This document shows positions 1 to 5,539 of a stretch of DNA of 5,610 nt, piece by piece. The stretch spans positions 1 through 5,610 of the forward strand of contig JAQVKR010000199.1 in the NCBI GenBank assembly GCA_028694565.1. The letters run 5' to 3'. The DNA is from Gammaproteobacteria bacterium (lineage in GTDB: Bacteria > Pseudomonadota > Gammaproteobacteria > DSM-26407). The position numbers were made by a program, and so were the translations under genes. The notes beneath the pieces are model-generated. The model was not told the origin of the DNA, searched no databases, and saw only the letters and a program-made list of their open reading frames with translations. Numbering within the stretch: position 1 is the stretch's first letter; each line of letters opens with the position of its first letter.

Positions 1-1
1 G

Positions 2-1480
2 GTGCGCCTGGATGCCCGGGTGCGCCACGAGCTGCCCGGCGTGGCCCGCGAGATGGACGCCCTGGAGGCGGCGCTGGGGGGCGGTCCCCTGCCCGGCGCG
101 TGGGCCAGGGCGGCCGCGGCGCTGGCGGCGCCCGGGGCCGGTGCGGCAGATGTCCTGGACTGGGTCCGGCGGCTGTGGGAGCAGCCGGCGCTGCCCGAGA
201 CCCTCTGCTACCAGGGTGAGCTCCGCCCCGAGCGGGCCGCCGCGGTCATGGCCGCCCGCATCGGGCGCGAGGAGCGGCAGCTGACCACCGCCCTGGTGCG
301 CCTGCGCCAGGAGCTGGAGGAGCGCACCCGGGGTGCCCGCGGCGAGGAGGGGACTGAGCGCCGGCCCATGAAGCTGGATCTGCGCCAGCGGCCCGACCCC
401 GCCCGGCCGGGGGGCATGCGGGTGGAACTGTACCTGGAGGACAAGCCGGTGGCGCCGCCGGAGGAGGTGCAGAACCTCATCAACTCCATCCTGCTGGATC
501 TGGGAGAGATTCCCGACGAGTACCTCCACGCCGCGGGCGAGGGCGAGTACCGGGTGGACGAGGAGCGGGAGGCCCGGCGCCGCGCCAGCACCGGCATGGC
601 CGGCAACGAGGGCATGCTGTTCTACGACGAGTGGGACATGGAGCGGGGCCACTACCGCAAGGGCTGGTGCCAGTTGCGCGAGCTCACCGTGGAGCCGGGG
701 CCGAAGGCGTTCTTCCCCGCGGCCCAGGCCAGGTACCGGGGGCTGGTGAAGAGCATCCGCCGCACCTTCGAGGTGCTGCGCGGCGAGAACCGGCTGCTCA
801 AGCGCCAGCCCGAGGGCGACGACGTGGACATCGACGCGGTGGTGGACGCCTACGCCGATGCCCGCGCCGGGCAGGAGAGCCCGGCGGGCCTCTACACCCG
901 CATGCACCGGCTGGAGCGGGACATCGCGGTCATGTTCATGGTGGACATGAGCGGCTCCACCAAGGGCTGGGTCAACGACGCCGAGCGCGAGGCGCTGGTG
1001 CTGCTGTGCGAGGCCCTGGAGAGCCTCGGCGATCGCTACGCCATCTACGGCTTCTCGGGCATGACCCGCAACCGCTGCGAGGTGTTCCGGGTCAAGCGCT
1101 TCGACGAGGCCTACAACGAGACGGTGCACCGGCGCATCGCGGGCATCGCGCCCAAGGACTACACCCGCATGGGCACCGCCATCCGCCACCTGAGCGGGCT
1201 GCTGGCCCGGGTCGACGCCCGCATCCGGGTGCTGGTCACCCTCTCCGACGGCAAGCCCGAGGATCTCGACGGCTACCGCGGCGAGTACGGCATCGAGGAC
1301 ACCCGCCAGGCCCTCATGGAGGCCCGCCGCGACGGCATCCACGCCTATTGCGTCACCCTCGACACCGAGGCCGCCGACTATCTCAAGCACATGTACGGCC
1401 CCGCCGGCTACACCGTCATCGACGACGTCACCAAGCTCCCCCTGCGCATCTCCGACATCTACCGCAAGCTGACGTCGTAG
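2..1480 (+). CDS. NorD/CbbO-family VWA-domain protein, C-terminal part (5' end outside window)
   Basis: The visible 492 residues end in a von Willebrand A domain (about residues 308-488). Its metal-ion-dependent adhesion site is intact: DMSGST at D315-T320, the threonine of YTRMG at T388, and the aspartate of LSDGKPED at D416. The segments GDRYAIYGFSG, YGIEDTRQA and the DIYRKLT terminus are typical of NorD/CbbO proteins. These partner a MoxR-type AAA+ ATPase (NorQ or CbbQ) to activate nitric oxide reductase or Rubisco in the cytoplasm. Residues 1-300 are charged and largely helical, without a recognised catalytic motif. A GTG at base 2 could serve as a start, but the frame is open to the window edge and family members are longer (roughly 600-800 residues), so I treat the gene as 5'-truncated by the window. 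NorD and CbbO cannot be separated without the upstream gene. The DMSGSTKGW segment, without the longer insert I recall in classical NorD, leans towards a CbbO-like or generic NorD-like member. Family confidence is high, substrate confidence low. Confidence 0.88.
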   Translation: MRLDARVRHELPGVAREMDALEAALGGGPLPGAWARAAAALAAPGAGAADVLDWVRRLWEQPALPETLCYQGELRPERAAAVMAARIGREERQLTTALVRLRQELEERTRGARGEEGTERRPMKLDLRQRPDPARPGGMRVELYLEDKPVAPPEEVQNLINSILLDLGEIPDEYLHAAGEGEYRVDEEREARRRASTGMAGNEGMLFYDEWDMERGHYRKGWCQLRELTVEPGPKAFFPAAQARYRGLVKSIRRTFEVLRGENRLLKRQPEGDDVDIDAVVDAYADARAGQESPAGLYTRMHRLERDIAVMFMVDMSGSTKGWVNDAEREALVLLCEALESLGDRYAIYGFSGMTRNRCEVFRVKRFDEAYNETVHRRIAGIAPKDYTRMGTAIRHLSGLLARVDARIRVLVTLSDGKPEDLDGYRGEYGIEDTRQALMEARRDGIHAYCVTLDTEAADYLKHMYGPAGYTVIDDVTKLPLRISDIYRKLTS

Positions 1481-1542
1481 GCGGCGGCTGCCGGTGGTCG
1501 GCAAGCGACTGCCCGCCGACCGCCGGTCGCCGGCCGGCAATG

Positions 1543-1579
1543 CCCATGGCCCGTAGGGCCGGATTCATCCGGCCATGGG
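1543..1579. repeat. REP-like palindrome with GTAG head, inside a second inverted repeat
   Basis: GTAG at 1553-1556 is followed directly by a perfect 8-bp inverted repeat, GGCCGGAT (1557-1564) and ATCCGGCC (1567-1574), with TC at the centre. A 5' GTAG-type tetranucleotide followed by a palindrome is the hallmark of REP elements mobilised by REP-associated tyrosine transposases. A second perfect 9-bp inverted repeat, CCCATGGCC (1543-1551) and GGCCATGGG (1571-1579), shares bases 1571-1574 with the first, so the two stems exclude each other. The element sits between convergent genes, the usual place for REPs, where it may protect mRNA 3' ends or stop transcription. No transposase is in the window. 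Membership of a dispersed family is inferred from one copy. Confidence 0.5.
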
Positions 1580-1684
1580 AGCCTTCAGCCTTCAGCCTTC
1601 AGCCTTCAGCGTCCAGCGCCCAGCGTCCAGCGTCCAGCGTCCAGCGCCCAGCGTCCAGCGCCCAGCGTCCAGCGCCCAGCGTTC
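1580..1684. repeat. Heptanucleotide tandem array, 15 units
   Basis: Fifteen contiguous 7-bp units run without interruption. The first four are AGCCTTC, the next ten are AGCGTCC or AGCGCCC in the order T,C,T,T,T,C,T,C,T,C (naming the fifth base), and the last is AGCGTTC. The array begins immediately after the second inverted repeat of the REP-like element and decays into degenerate copies (TTTCAGCTGACGGCTGA) up to about 1710. A period of 7 cannot keep a reading frame, and the array lies between convergent genes, so it is non-coding. Copy number probably varies by replication slippage. Similar AGCCTTC-type arrays are, from memory, scattered between genes in several GC-rich gammaproteobacteria; no function is established. 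Confidence 0.9.
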
Positions 1685-1727
1685 AGGCGTTCGCTTTCAG
1701 CTGACGGCTGACCGTTGCGCGCTCCCC

Positions 1728-1752
1728 AAAAAAAGCCGCCCGGGTGGGCGGC
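1728..1752 (-). terminator. Intrinsic terminator of the SOR/ABM-like gene
   Basis: Read on the minus strand, this is GCCGCCC, loop ACCC, GGGCGGC, then seven consecutive T: a perfect 7-bp GC stem with a full U-tract. It lies about 50 nt past the stop of the minus-strand gene ending at 1803. On the plus strand no T-run follows the stem, so it should work in one direction only and would not end the convergent NorD/CbbO transcript. Confidence 0.9.
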
Positions 1753-1802
1753 CAAGGGGGGGCAATGCCAGCGTCTGCCGGCGGGAGGGAGGGTTGTCGG
1801 GG

Positions 1803-2252
1803 TCAGGCGGCGTACTTCTCCTTCGCCTCGCGGGCGGCCTTCGCGGCCTCGGGGTCGTAGGCGGCGCCCGACCAGAGCATTTCGTAGGCGATCTCCTCGT
1901 TGCCGTTCTCGCACAGCGCCAGCACCTCGCGGAACAGGGGCTGGAAGGTGTCGGAGCGGTGGGAGCGCTCATGCTCCTCGAAGCTCTTCCAGAAGGTGAT
2001 GACCAGCGCCTCCCGGCCCTTCAGGGGGTTCTCCACGGCCTGGCCGATGGTGGAGCCCTCGTTGGAGACGGTGCCGCTGTTCAGCGCCACGAAGCCGCCG
2101 ATGAAGCCGGTGTCGGAGTGGTAGGTCTTGACGTTCTCGCACAGCATCGCCACCCGCTCCTCGAGGTCCGCGACCGTGTACTCCGGCTTGAGGATCATGC
2201 GGTTGATGGTCACCACGCCGTCCAGCGGGAAGTTGGGAATCAGACCGGACAT
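1803..2252 (-). CDS. ABM-superfamily (ferredoxin-fold) protein resembling the N-terminal half of sulfur oxygenase reductase
   Basis: A 149-residue protein with no signal peptide or membrane segment, so probably cytoplasmic. The order of elements fits an antibiotic-biosynthesis-monooxygenase-like fold: a first strand (VVTINRMIL, 13-21), a helix holding C38, TGFIGGF (48-54), a long loop, then the strand and helix VITFWKSFEEHERSH (84-98), and an Ala/Lys-rich helical tail (136-149). The pairing GFxGF...FWKxxxxHExxHR, with a Cys before it, resembles sulfur oxygenase reductase (SOR) as I remember it. There the persulfide Cys and two His iron ligands occupy equivalent places. C38, H94 and H98 would be the equivalents, with D133 (YDP) or E124 as a possible carboxylate. 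Real SOR is about 310 residues, two such repeats; this is one. The start is the ATG with AGGAGG 8 nt upstream; an ATG two codons earlier is too close to that site. It has its own promoter and terminator. It could instead be an ordinary ABM/heme-degrading-type monooxygenase or a non-enzymatic relative. Fold likely, function uncertain. Confidence 0.85.
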   Translation of the reverse strand: MSGLIPNFPLDGVVTINRMILKPEYTVADLEERVAMLCENVKTYHSDTGFIGGFVALNSGTVSNEGSTIGQAVENPLKGREALVITFWKSFEEHERSHRSDTFQPLFREVLALCENGNEEIAYEMLWSGAAYDPEAAKAAREAKEKYAA

Positions 2253-2258
2253 TGTCAT

Positions 2259-2268
2259 TACCTCCTGT
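2259..2268 (-). promoter_or_regulatory. Ribosome binding site deciding the start of the SOR/ABM-like gene
   Basis: The minus strand reads AGGAGG, then TAATGACA, then the ATG at 2252. The strong Shine-Dalgarno with 8-nt spacing favours that ATG. The ATG at 2258 would leave only 2 nt, and the start at 2288 would put the Shine-Dalgarno inside the coding region. Confidence 0.75.
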
Positions 2269-2310
2269 CGTCGTGCATCTCGGCACACAAAAAATCCTTA
2301 TGTGTCGATA

Positions 2311-2339
2311 AGCCTAGTAATGTTTAGTATATTAGTCAA
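2311..2339 (-). promoter_or_regulatory. Candidate sigma70-type promoter of the SOR/ABM-like gene
   Basis: On the minus strand a -35 box TTGACT (2334-2339; 5 of 6 to TTGACA) is followed after exactly 17 nt by TAGGCT (2311-2316; 3 of 6 to TATAAT). The predicted transcript would start near 2304, giving a leader of about 50 nt. The weak -10 suggests help from an activator or a regulated promoter. The leader contains a weak ACACA/TGTGT hairpin (2285-2305). Confidence 0.45.
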
Positions 2340-2343
2340 GAAT
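2319..2343 (-). promoter_or_regulatory. Candidate Rrf2-family (IscR type-1-like) operator over the -35 box
   Basis: This 25-bp imperfect dyad has half-sites ATTCTTGACTAA and ATACTAAACATT on the minus strand around one central T; 8 of 12 positions are symmetric. It resembles the remembered IscR type-1 consensus: S-Y-Y-GACT-R at the left, Y-A-S-T at the right, A/T-rich centre. It covers the -35 hexamer, where bound regulator would repress. No Rrf2 regulator gene is in the window, and the site may be chance in AT-rich DNA. Confidence 0.35.
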
Positions 2344-2356
2344 AACTTACTGAAGT

Positions 2357-2373
2357 TCCAGAAGTGGTCTGGA
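2357..2373. promoter_or_regulatory. 17-bp palindrome, possible activator or repressor site
   Basis: TCCAGA and TCTGGA form a perfect 6-bp inverted repeat around AGTGG. It lies about 53-69 bp upstream of the predicted transcription start of the SOR/ABM-like gene, the usual position for a class I activator. The regulator is unknown. Confidence 0.35.
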
Positions 2374-2415
2374 TGTTATGCAAAATGCTGTTTTTATGGG
2401 AATAAATTAGGCGTC

Positions 2416-2436
2416 GCCACCGGTGCGGCCGGTGGC
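2416..2436 (-). terminator. Second GC hairpin downstream of the protease gene
   Basis: GCCACCGG (2416-2423) pairs perfectly with CCGGTGGC (2429-2436) across a 5-nt loop. It is the outer of two hairpins behind the degQ-like stop and lies at the boundary with the AT-rich island. On the minus strand the next bases are GACGCCTAATTTATT, so the T-rich part begins several bases after the stem. That makes it a weak terminator at best, perhaps only an mRNA 3'-end stabiliser. Confidence 0.35.
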
Positions 2437-2452
2437 GGGGCGGTTGCCTGGA

Positions 2453-2484
2453 AGGCGGACCCGCCCGCCGGGGCGGGTCCGCCT
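2453..2484 (-). terminator. Long GC hairpin directly after the degQ-like stop
   Basis: A perfect 14-bp stem pairs 2453-2466 with 2471-2484 around a 4-nt loop, starting 8 nt past the stop of the minus-strand protease gene. It is the most likely 3' end of the heat-shock cluster transcript. No U-tract follows (TTCCAGG), so it may act as a U-less terminator or as a barrier to 3' exonucleases. Confidence 0.55.
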
Positions 2485-2492
2485 GAGGGCGC

Positions 2493-3851
2493 TCAGCGCA
2501 CCCGCAGGGTCAGCAGGGTGTTGCCCCGCTGCAGGCGCATGAGGATGCCGCGGGGGTCGCGCTGGAGCGCCTGGCCGAGGCTGGCGGTGTCGGTGACCGC
2601 CTGGTTGTTGACGGAGAGGAAGATGTCGCCGGGGCGCAGGCCCAGCGCGGCGGCGGGGCTCTGCCCGGCCACGTCCTCCACCCGGAGGCGGCTGGAGCCG
2701 TCATCGGCGGTGAACTCGTCGAGGACGGCGCCCTTCAGCCGCGGGTCGAGATCGCCGCCGTCCTGCTGCAGGGCGCTCTGCTCGACGATCACGGCGGTGG
2801 CGTCGAACTCCTGGCCGGCGCGCCAGACCCGCATCTCCACCCGGGTGCCCGGGCGCAGCAGGCCGAGGTTGTTGCGCATCTCGCCGGCGCTGTTGGTGCG
2901 GGTGCCGTTCAGCGCGAGGATGACGTCCCCCACCTTCAGCCCCGCCTTCTCCGCCGGCGAGCCGGCGGTGACGCCGATGACCACCGCGCCGCCGCCGGAG
3001 CTGATGCCGAAGGCCTGGGCCAGCTCCACGGTCAGGTCCTGGGCGCTGACGCCCAGCAGCCCGCGCTGCACCTCGCCGTACTCCAGCAGCTGCTCCATCA
3101 CCACCCGGGCCATGTTGCTGGGAATGGCGAAGCCGATGCCCATGTTGCCGCCCGACTTGGAGAAAATGGCGGTGTTCACCCCCACCAGCTCGCCGCGCAG
3201 GTTCACCAGCGCCCCGCCCGAGTTGCCCGGGTTGATGGAGGCGTCGGTCTGGATGAAGTCCTCGTAGCCCTCGATGCCGAGCCCGCTGCGCCCCAGGGCG
3301 CTGACGATGCCGGAGGTGACCGTCTGGCCCAGCCCGAAGGGGTTGCCGATGGCCACCACGAAGTCCCCCACCCGCAGCGCGTCGGAGTCGGACACCGTGA
3401 GCTGGGTGAGGTCCTCGGCCGGGATCTTGATGACGGCGATGTCGGACTCGGGGTCGGCCCCCACCAGCTCGGCGCTGAAGTGGCGCCCGTCGTTGAGGGT
3501 GACGGTGATCTGCACCGCCTTGTCCACCACGTGGTGGTTGGTGAGGATGTAGCCCTTGGCCGCGTCCACGATCACCCCCGAGCCCAGGCTCTGGGTCGTG
3601 CGCTCCCGCGGCCGGGCGGGCAGATCGAAGAAGTGGCGGAAGAAGGGGTCGCTGAGCAGGGGGTTGTCCCGCACCAGCACCCGGCTCTCGGTGGAGATGT
3701 TCACCACCGCCGGGGTGACCCGCTCCAGCATGGGGGCGAGGGTGGGCAGGGGCTGGCCCTCCACGGCGGCGGGCAGGGCCGCGGCGGCGGGGAGCCCCGC
3801 GCCGAGAGTCAACAGCAGCAGCAGGAGCGCCGCGCCACGTCGAATCGCCAT
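2493..3851 (-). CDS. degQ: Do-family periplasmic serine protease/chaperone (DegQ-like)
   Basis: A 452-residue HtrA protein that degrades or refolds damaged envelope proteins in the periplasm. An N-terminal signal peptide is clear: RR, then a Leu-rich core (9-20) and an Ala-rich cleavage region near residues 22-26. The trypsin-like domain has the full triad: H107 in TNHHVV, D137 in ESDIAV and S211 in GNSGG. Two PDZ domains follow, PDZ1 about 262-355 with the RGLLG peptide-binding loop (263-267) and PDZ2 about 365-452. The loop before LGSGVIV is short and lacks the long Cys/Gln-rich LA loop of E. coli DegP. Together with the length (DegQ about 455, DegP about 474) this favours a DegQ/MucD-like member. 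The ATG at 3851 starts the signal peptide; a longer in-frame reading to 4016 would run through the upstream Hsp20 gene with an Arg/Pro-rich, implausible extension. It starts 11 nt after that gene's stop, with GAGG 9 nt ahead of the ATG, so the two are almost certainly co-transcribed. Confidence 0.95.
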   Translation of the reverse strand: MAIRRGAALLLLLLTLGAGLPAAAALPAAVEGQPLPTLAPMLERVTPAVVNISTESRVLVRDNPLLSDPFFRHFFDLPARPRERTTQSLGSGVIVDAAKGYILTNHHVVDKAVQITVTLNDGRHFSAELVGADPESDIAVIKIPAEDLTQLTVSDSDALRVGDFVVAIGNPFGLGQTVTSGIVSALGRSGLGIEGYEDFIQTDASINPGNSGGALVNLRGELVGVNTAIFSKSGGNMGIGFAIPSNMARVVMEQLLEYGEVQRGLLGVSAQDLTVELAQAFGISSGGGAVVIGVTAGSPAEKAGLKVGDVILALNGTRTNSAGEMRNNLGLLRPGTRVEMRVWRAGQEFDATAVIVEQSALQQDGGDLDPRLKGAVLDEFTADDGSSRLRVEDVAGQSPAAALGLRPGDIFLSVNNQAVTDTASLGQALQRDPRGILMRLQRGNTLLTLRVR

Positions 3852-3862
3852 GGCTCCTTCCC

Positions 3863-4366
3863 TCAGTCCGCGTCGACCTGGATGCGCCGGGCGCCGGGCG
3901 CCCGCAGGCGCGGCAGCTCGATGCGCAGCACGCCGTGGCGGTAGCTGGCGCGGGCGGCGTCCTCGTCCACCGGCACCGGCAGGGGGATGGCGCGTTCGAA
4001 GCGGCCGTAGGCGCACTCCATGAGGGTGTAGCGGCCCTCCCGGCTCTCCCGCTGCACGCGCTTCTCGCCCTGCACCACCAGGTAGTCGTCCACTACGCTG
4101 ATATCGAACGCCTCCGGCTCCAGGCCCGGCGCCTCCAGCCGCACCACCACCGCCTTGTCGGTCTCCTGCACCTGGGCGGCCAGCAGGCCCCAGCGGGAGG
4201 CGCGGCCGGCGATCAATTCATCGGCGGTCTCCAGCTCCTGGCCGTGGCGCACCGGGGTGAAGCGGGTGAGGGCGTCGCTGGCGTGGTCGAGCAACTGGCG
4301 CCAGCCCTCCGCGAGGCTGTCCCAGGCCCGCTCCAGGCCGTGCCGCAGCTGATTCAGGGTGCTCAT
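3863..4366 (-). CDS. Small heat-shock protein, Hsp20/alpha-crystallin family
   Basis: A 167-residue ATP-independent holdase that would bind unfolding cytoplasmic proteins and pass them to DnaK. The N-terminal arm (1-55) is amphipathic and helical. The alpha-crystallin domain spans about 58-155. It contains VVRLEAPGLEPEAFDISV (74-91), typical of strands 2-3, and ends in the conserved A-x(5)-GVL signature (A140 to G145-V146-L147), then RIELPR. A C-terminal I-x-V anchor (I162-V164), used to build oligomers, is present. GGAGG lies 5 nt before the ATG. The stop is 11 nt before the DegQ-like start, and the J-protein gene lies 141 nt upstream. The N-terminal arm is longer than in compact E. coli IbpA (about 137 residues), and the sequence is more divergent than that of the partial Hsp20 at the window's right edge. 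A close assignment to IbpA or HspA is not possible. Confidence 0.93.
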   Translation of the reverse strand: MSTLNQLRHGLERAWDSLAEGWRQLLDHASDALTRFTPVRHGQELETADELIAGRASRWGLLAAQVQETDKAVVVRLEAPGLEPEAFDISVVDDYLVVQGEKRVQRESREGRYTLMECAYGRFERAIPLPVPVDEDAARASYRHGVLRIELPRLRAPGARRIQVDAD

Positions 4367-4437
4367 GTCTCCCTCCTGGATGGTTCGAGTGACGGGTCCG
4401 GCCCGCTGGACTGACCTGCCGGGGCCGCTGCCCGGTT

Positions 4438-4466
4438 AGTACACCAATCGTGTGGAATAGTTTCAT
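4438..4466 (-). promoter_or_regulatory. Possible internal promoter upstream of the second hsp20
   Basis: On the minus strand ATGAAA (4461-4466; 4 of 6 to the -35 consensus), a 17-nt spacer and TGTACT (4438-4443; 4 of 6 to the -10) lie in the only locally AT-rich part of the 141-nt gap. I find no CCCCAT-type -10, so it does not look like a classic sigma32 promoter. If real, the transcript starts near 4431 with a leader of about 65 nt and would express hsp20 and the protease without the J-protein. Confidence 0.3.
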
Positions 4467-4507
4467 CCCGCCCCGGTTCCGCCCGGTGCGGGGCCCGCGC
4501 CGGCGGC

Positions 4508-5476
4508 TCAGACGCCGAGGTTCGCCCGCGGGTTGAAGGGCGCGGCGCTCTCCAGCTCCCGGTACAGCTCCCGCAGCCGTTCCGAGTCCGCCGGCGGCGT
4601 GAGAATCTTCAGGTGGACATACTGGTCGCCGGCCGGCCGGCCCGGCAGGCCGCGGCCCTTCAGGCGCAGGGTGCGGCCCGACTGGGAGCCGGCGGGGATG
4701 CCGAGATCCACCTTGCCGCCCAGGGTGGGGACGGTCACCTTCGCGCCCAGGGCCGCCTCCCATGGCGCCACGGGCAGATCCAGGTGGATGTCCTTGCCCT
4801 CGGTGCGATAGAAGGGGTGGGGCTGGATCTCCACCGTGAGGTAGAGGTCACCGCGCGGGCCGCCGCCCATGCCGGGGCTGCCCTGGCCGGCGAGGCGGAT
4901 CTGCCGGCCCTCGGTGGCGCCGGCCGGGATCTTCACCTGCAGCTTGCGGTTGCGCACCGTGACGCGGCCCTGGGCGTCGGCCTCGGGCACCTGCAGCGAC
5001 AGGGTCCGGGTCACGCCCTGGTAGGCCTCCTCCAGGGTCAGCAGCAGCTTGGCCTGCTGGTCCTCGCCGGGCATGCGGAAGGCGCTGCCGCGGCGGCCGC
5101 CGAAGGGGCTGCCGCCGCCGGCGAACGGCCCGCCGCCGCCGAACAGGCTCTCGAAGAAGTCGCTGAACTCCTCAGCGCCGCCCCCGGCCCCGCCGAAGCC
5201 GTGGCGGAACTCCGTGCGGCTCTCCCAGCCCGGCGGCGGCCGGAACTCCTGGCCCGAGCGCCAGCCGCTGCCGAGCTGGTCGTAGGCGCGCCGCTTCTCG
5301 GGGTCGCCGAGCACCTCGTTGGCCTCGTTGACCTCCTTGAAGCGCGCCTCGGCGTCCTTCTCCTTGCTCACATCCGGGTGGTACTTGCGCGCCAGCTTGC
5401 GGAAGGCGCGCTTGATCTCCTCCTGCGATGCGCCGCGTTCGACGCCGAGAATCTTGTAGTAGTCCTTGTATTCCAT
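4508..5476 (-). CDS. cbpA: CbpA-like type II J-protein (DnaJ co-chaperone)
   Basis: A 322-residue Hsp40 that would deliver clients to DnaK and stimulate its ATPase in the cytoplasm. The J domain is complete (about 4-69): YYKILGV, the helix II run [14 protein letters not shown] with the essential HPD at H33-D35, and YDQLG closing helix IV. A Gly/Phe-rich stretch (about 92-132, with GGGG and FGG units) follows. Then come two beta-sandwich substrate-binding domains (about 138-305), with signatures [27 protein letters not shown] and, in the second, [18 protein letters not shown]. There is no CxxCxGxG zinc finger, so it is a CbpA-type rather than a canonical DnaJ; E. coli CbpA is about 306 residues. 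The start has GGGGAG 7 nt upstream. An out-of-frame ATG four bases earlier is not used. The partial hsp20 ends 63 nt upstream. CbpA's usual partner CbpM is not adjacent on the downstream side; small heat-shock genes occupy both sides. Confidence 0.94.
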   Translation of the reverse strand: MEYKDYYKILGVERGASQEEIKRAFRKLARKYHPDVSKEKDAEARFKEVNEANEVLGDPEKRRAYDQLGSGWRSGQEFRPPPGWESRTEFRHGFGGAGGGAEEFSDFFESLFGGGGPFAGGGSPFGGRRGSAFRMPGEDQQAKLLLTLEEAYQGVTRTLSLQVPEADAQGRVTVRNRKLQVKIPAGATEGRQIRLAGQGSPGMGGGPRGDLYLTVEIQPHPFYRTEGKDIHLDLPVAPWEAALGAKVTVPTLGGKVDLGIPAGSQSGRTLRLKGRGLPGRPAGDQYVHLKILTPPADSERLRELYRELESAAPFNPRANLGV

Positions 5477-5489
5477 CCATCAGCTCCCC

Positions 5490-5524
5490 CGGCCCCGCCC
5501 GCCGCGGACTCCGGGGCGGGGCCG
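5490..5524 (-). promoter_or_regulatory. Intercistronic GC hairpin abutting the cbpA ribosome binding site
   Basis: CGGCCCCGCCC (5490-5500) pairs perfectly with GGGCGGGGCCG (5514-5524) over a 13-nt loop, an 11-bp stem. It starts 15 nt after the stop of the partial hsp20 and ends exactly at the Shine-Dalgarno GGGGAG (5484-5489) of the J-protein gene. No U-tract follows, so it is probably a processing or stabilising element or a translational modulator rather than a terminator. Confidence 0.5.
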
Positions 5525-5539
5525 TTCGCGGGCTCTGAT

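Noticed and set aside
1580..1684. Repeat array as a CRISPR
   Set aside because: The period is 7 bp with no unique spacers, and no cas genes are nearby.
631..1704. Long plus-strand reading frame overlapping the NorD/CbbO gene
   Set aside because: Its product is Arg/Pro/Gly/His-rich with no domain. It is an alternate frame of GC-rich coding DNA and then runs into the heptamer array.
2253..2288. Twelve-residue upstream extension of the SOR-like protein
   Set aside because: It would place the strong AGGAGG inside the coding sequence; the ATG at 2252 has ideal spacing.
1575..2327. 250-codon plus-strand frame starting at the tandem repeat
   Set aside because: Its first part translates the heptamers and the rest is antisense to the SOR-like gene. 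No ribosome binding site or domain is visible.
2378..2410. Ten-residue plus-strand mini-ORF in the AT-rich island
   Set aside because: It has no ribosome binding site, lies upstream of nothing on that strand, and such a short frame is expected by chance.
2128..3267. 379-codon plus-strand frame antisense to the protease and SOR-like genes
   Set aside because: It crosses the AT-rich promoter and the hairpins, has Ser/Arg/Pro-biased composition and no recognisable motif. The minus-strand frame holds a complete HtrA protease.
3852..4016. N-terminal extension of the protease gene to 4016
   Set aside because: The extra 55 residues are Arg/Pro-rich and overlap the end of the hsp20 gene. The ATG at 3851 gives a proper signal peptide.
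4367..4507. Sigma32 heat-shock promoter ahead of the second hsp20
   Set aside because: I looked for CTTGAA with CCCCAT at suitable spacing; only a weak GATGAAAC-like -35 and no matching -10 is present.
4480..4507. Terminator after the J-protein gene
   Set aside because: The GC-rich stretch can form short nested stems (CCGCC/GGCGG, GCGG/CCGC) but has no stable single hairpin and no U-tract.
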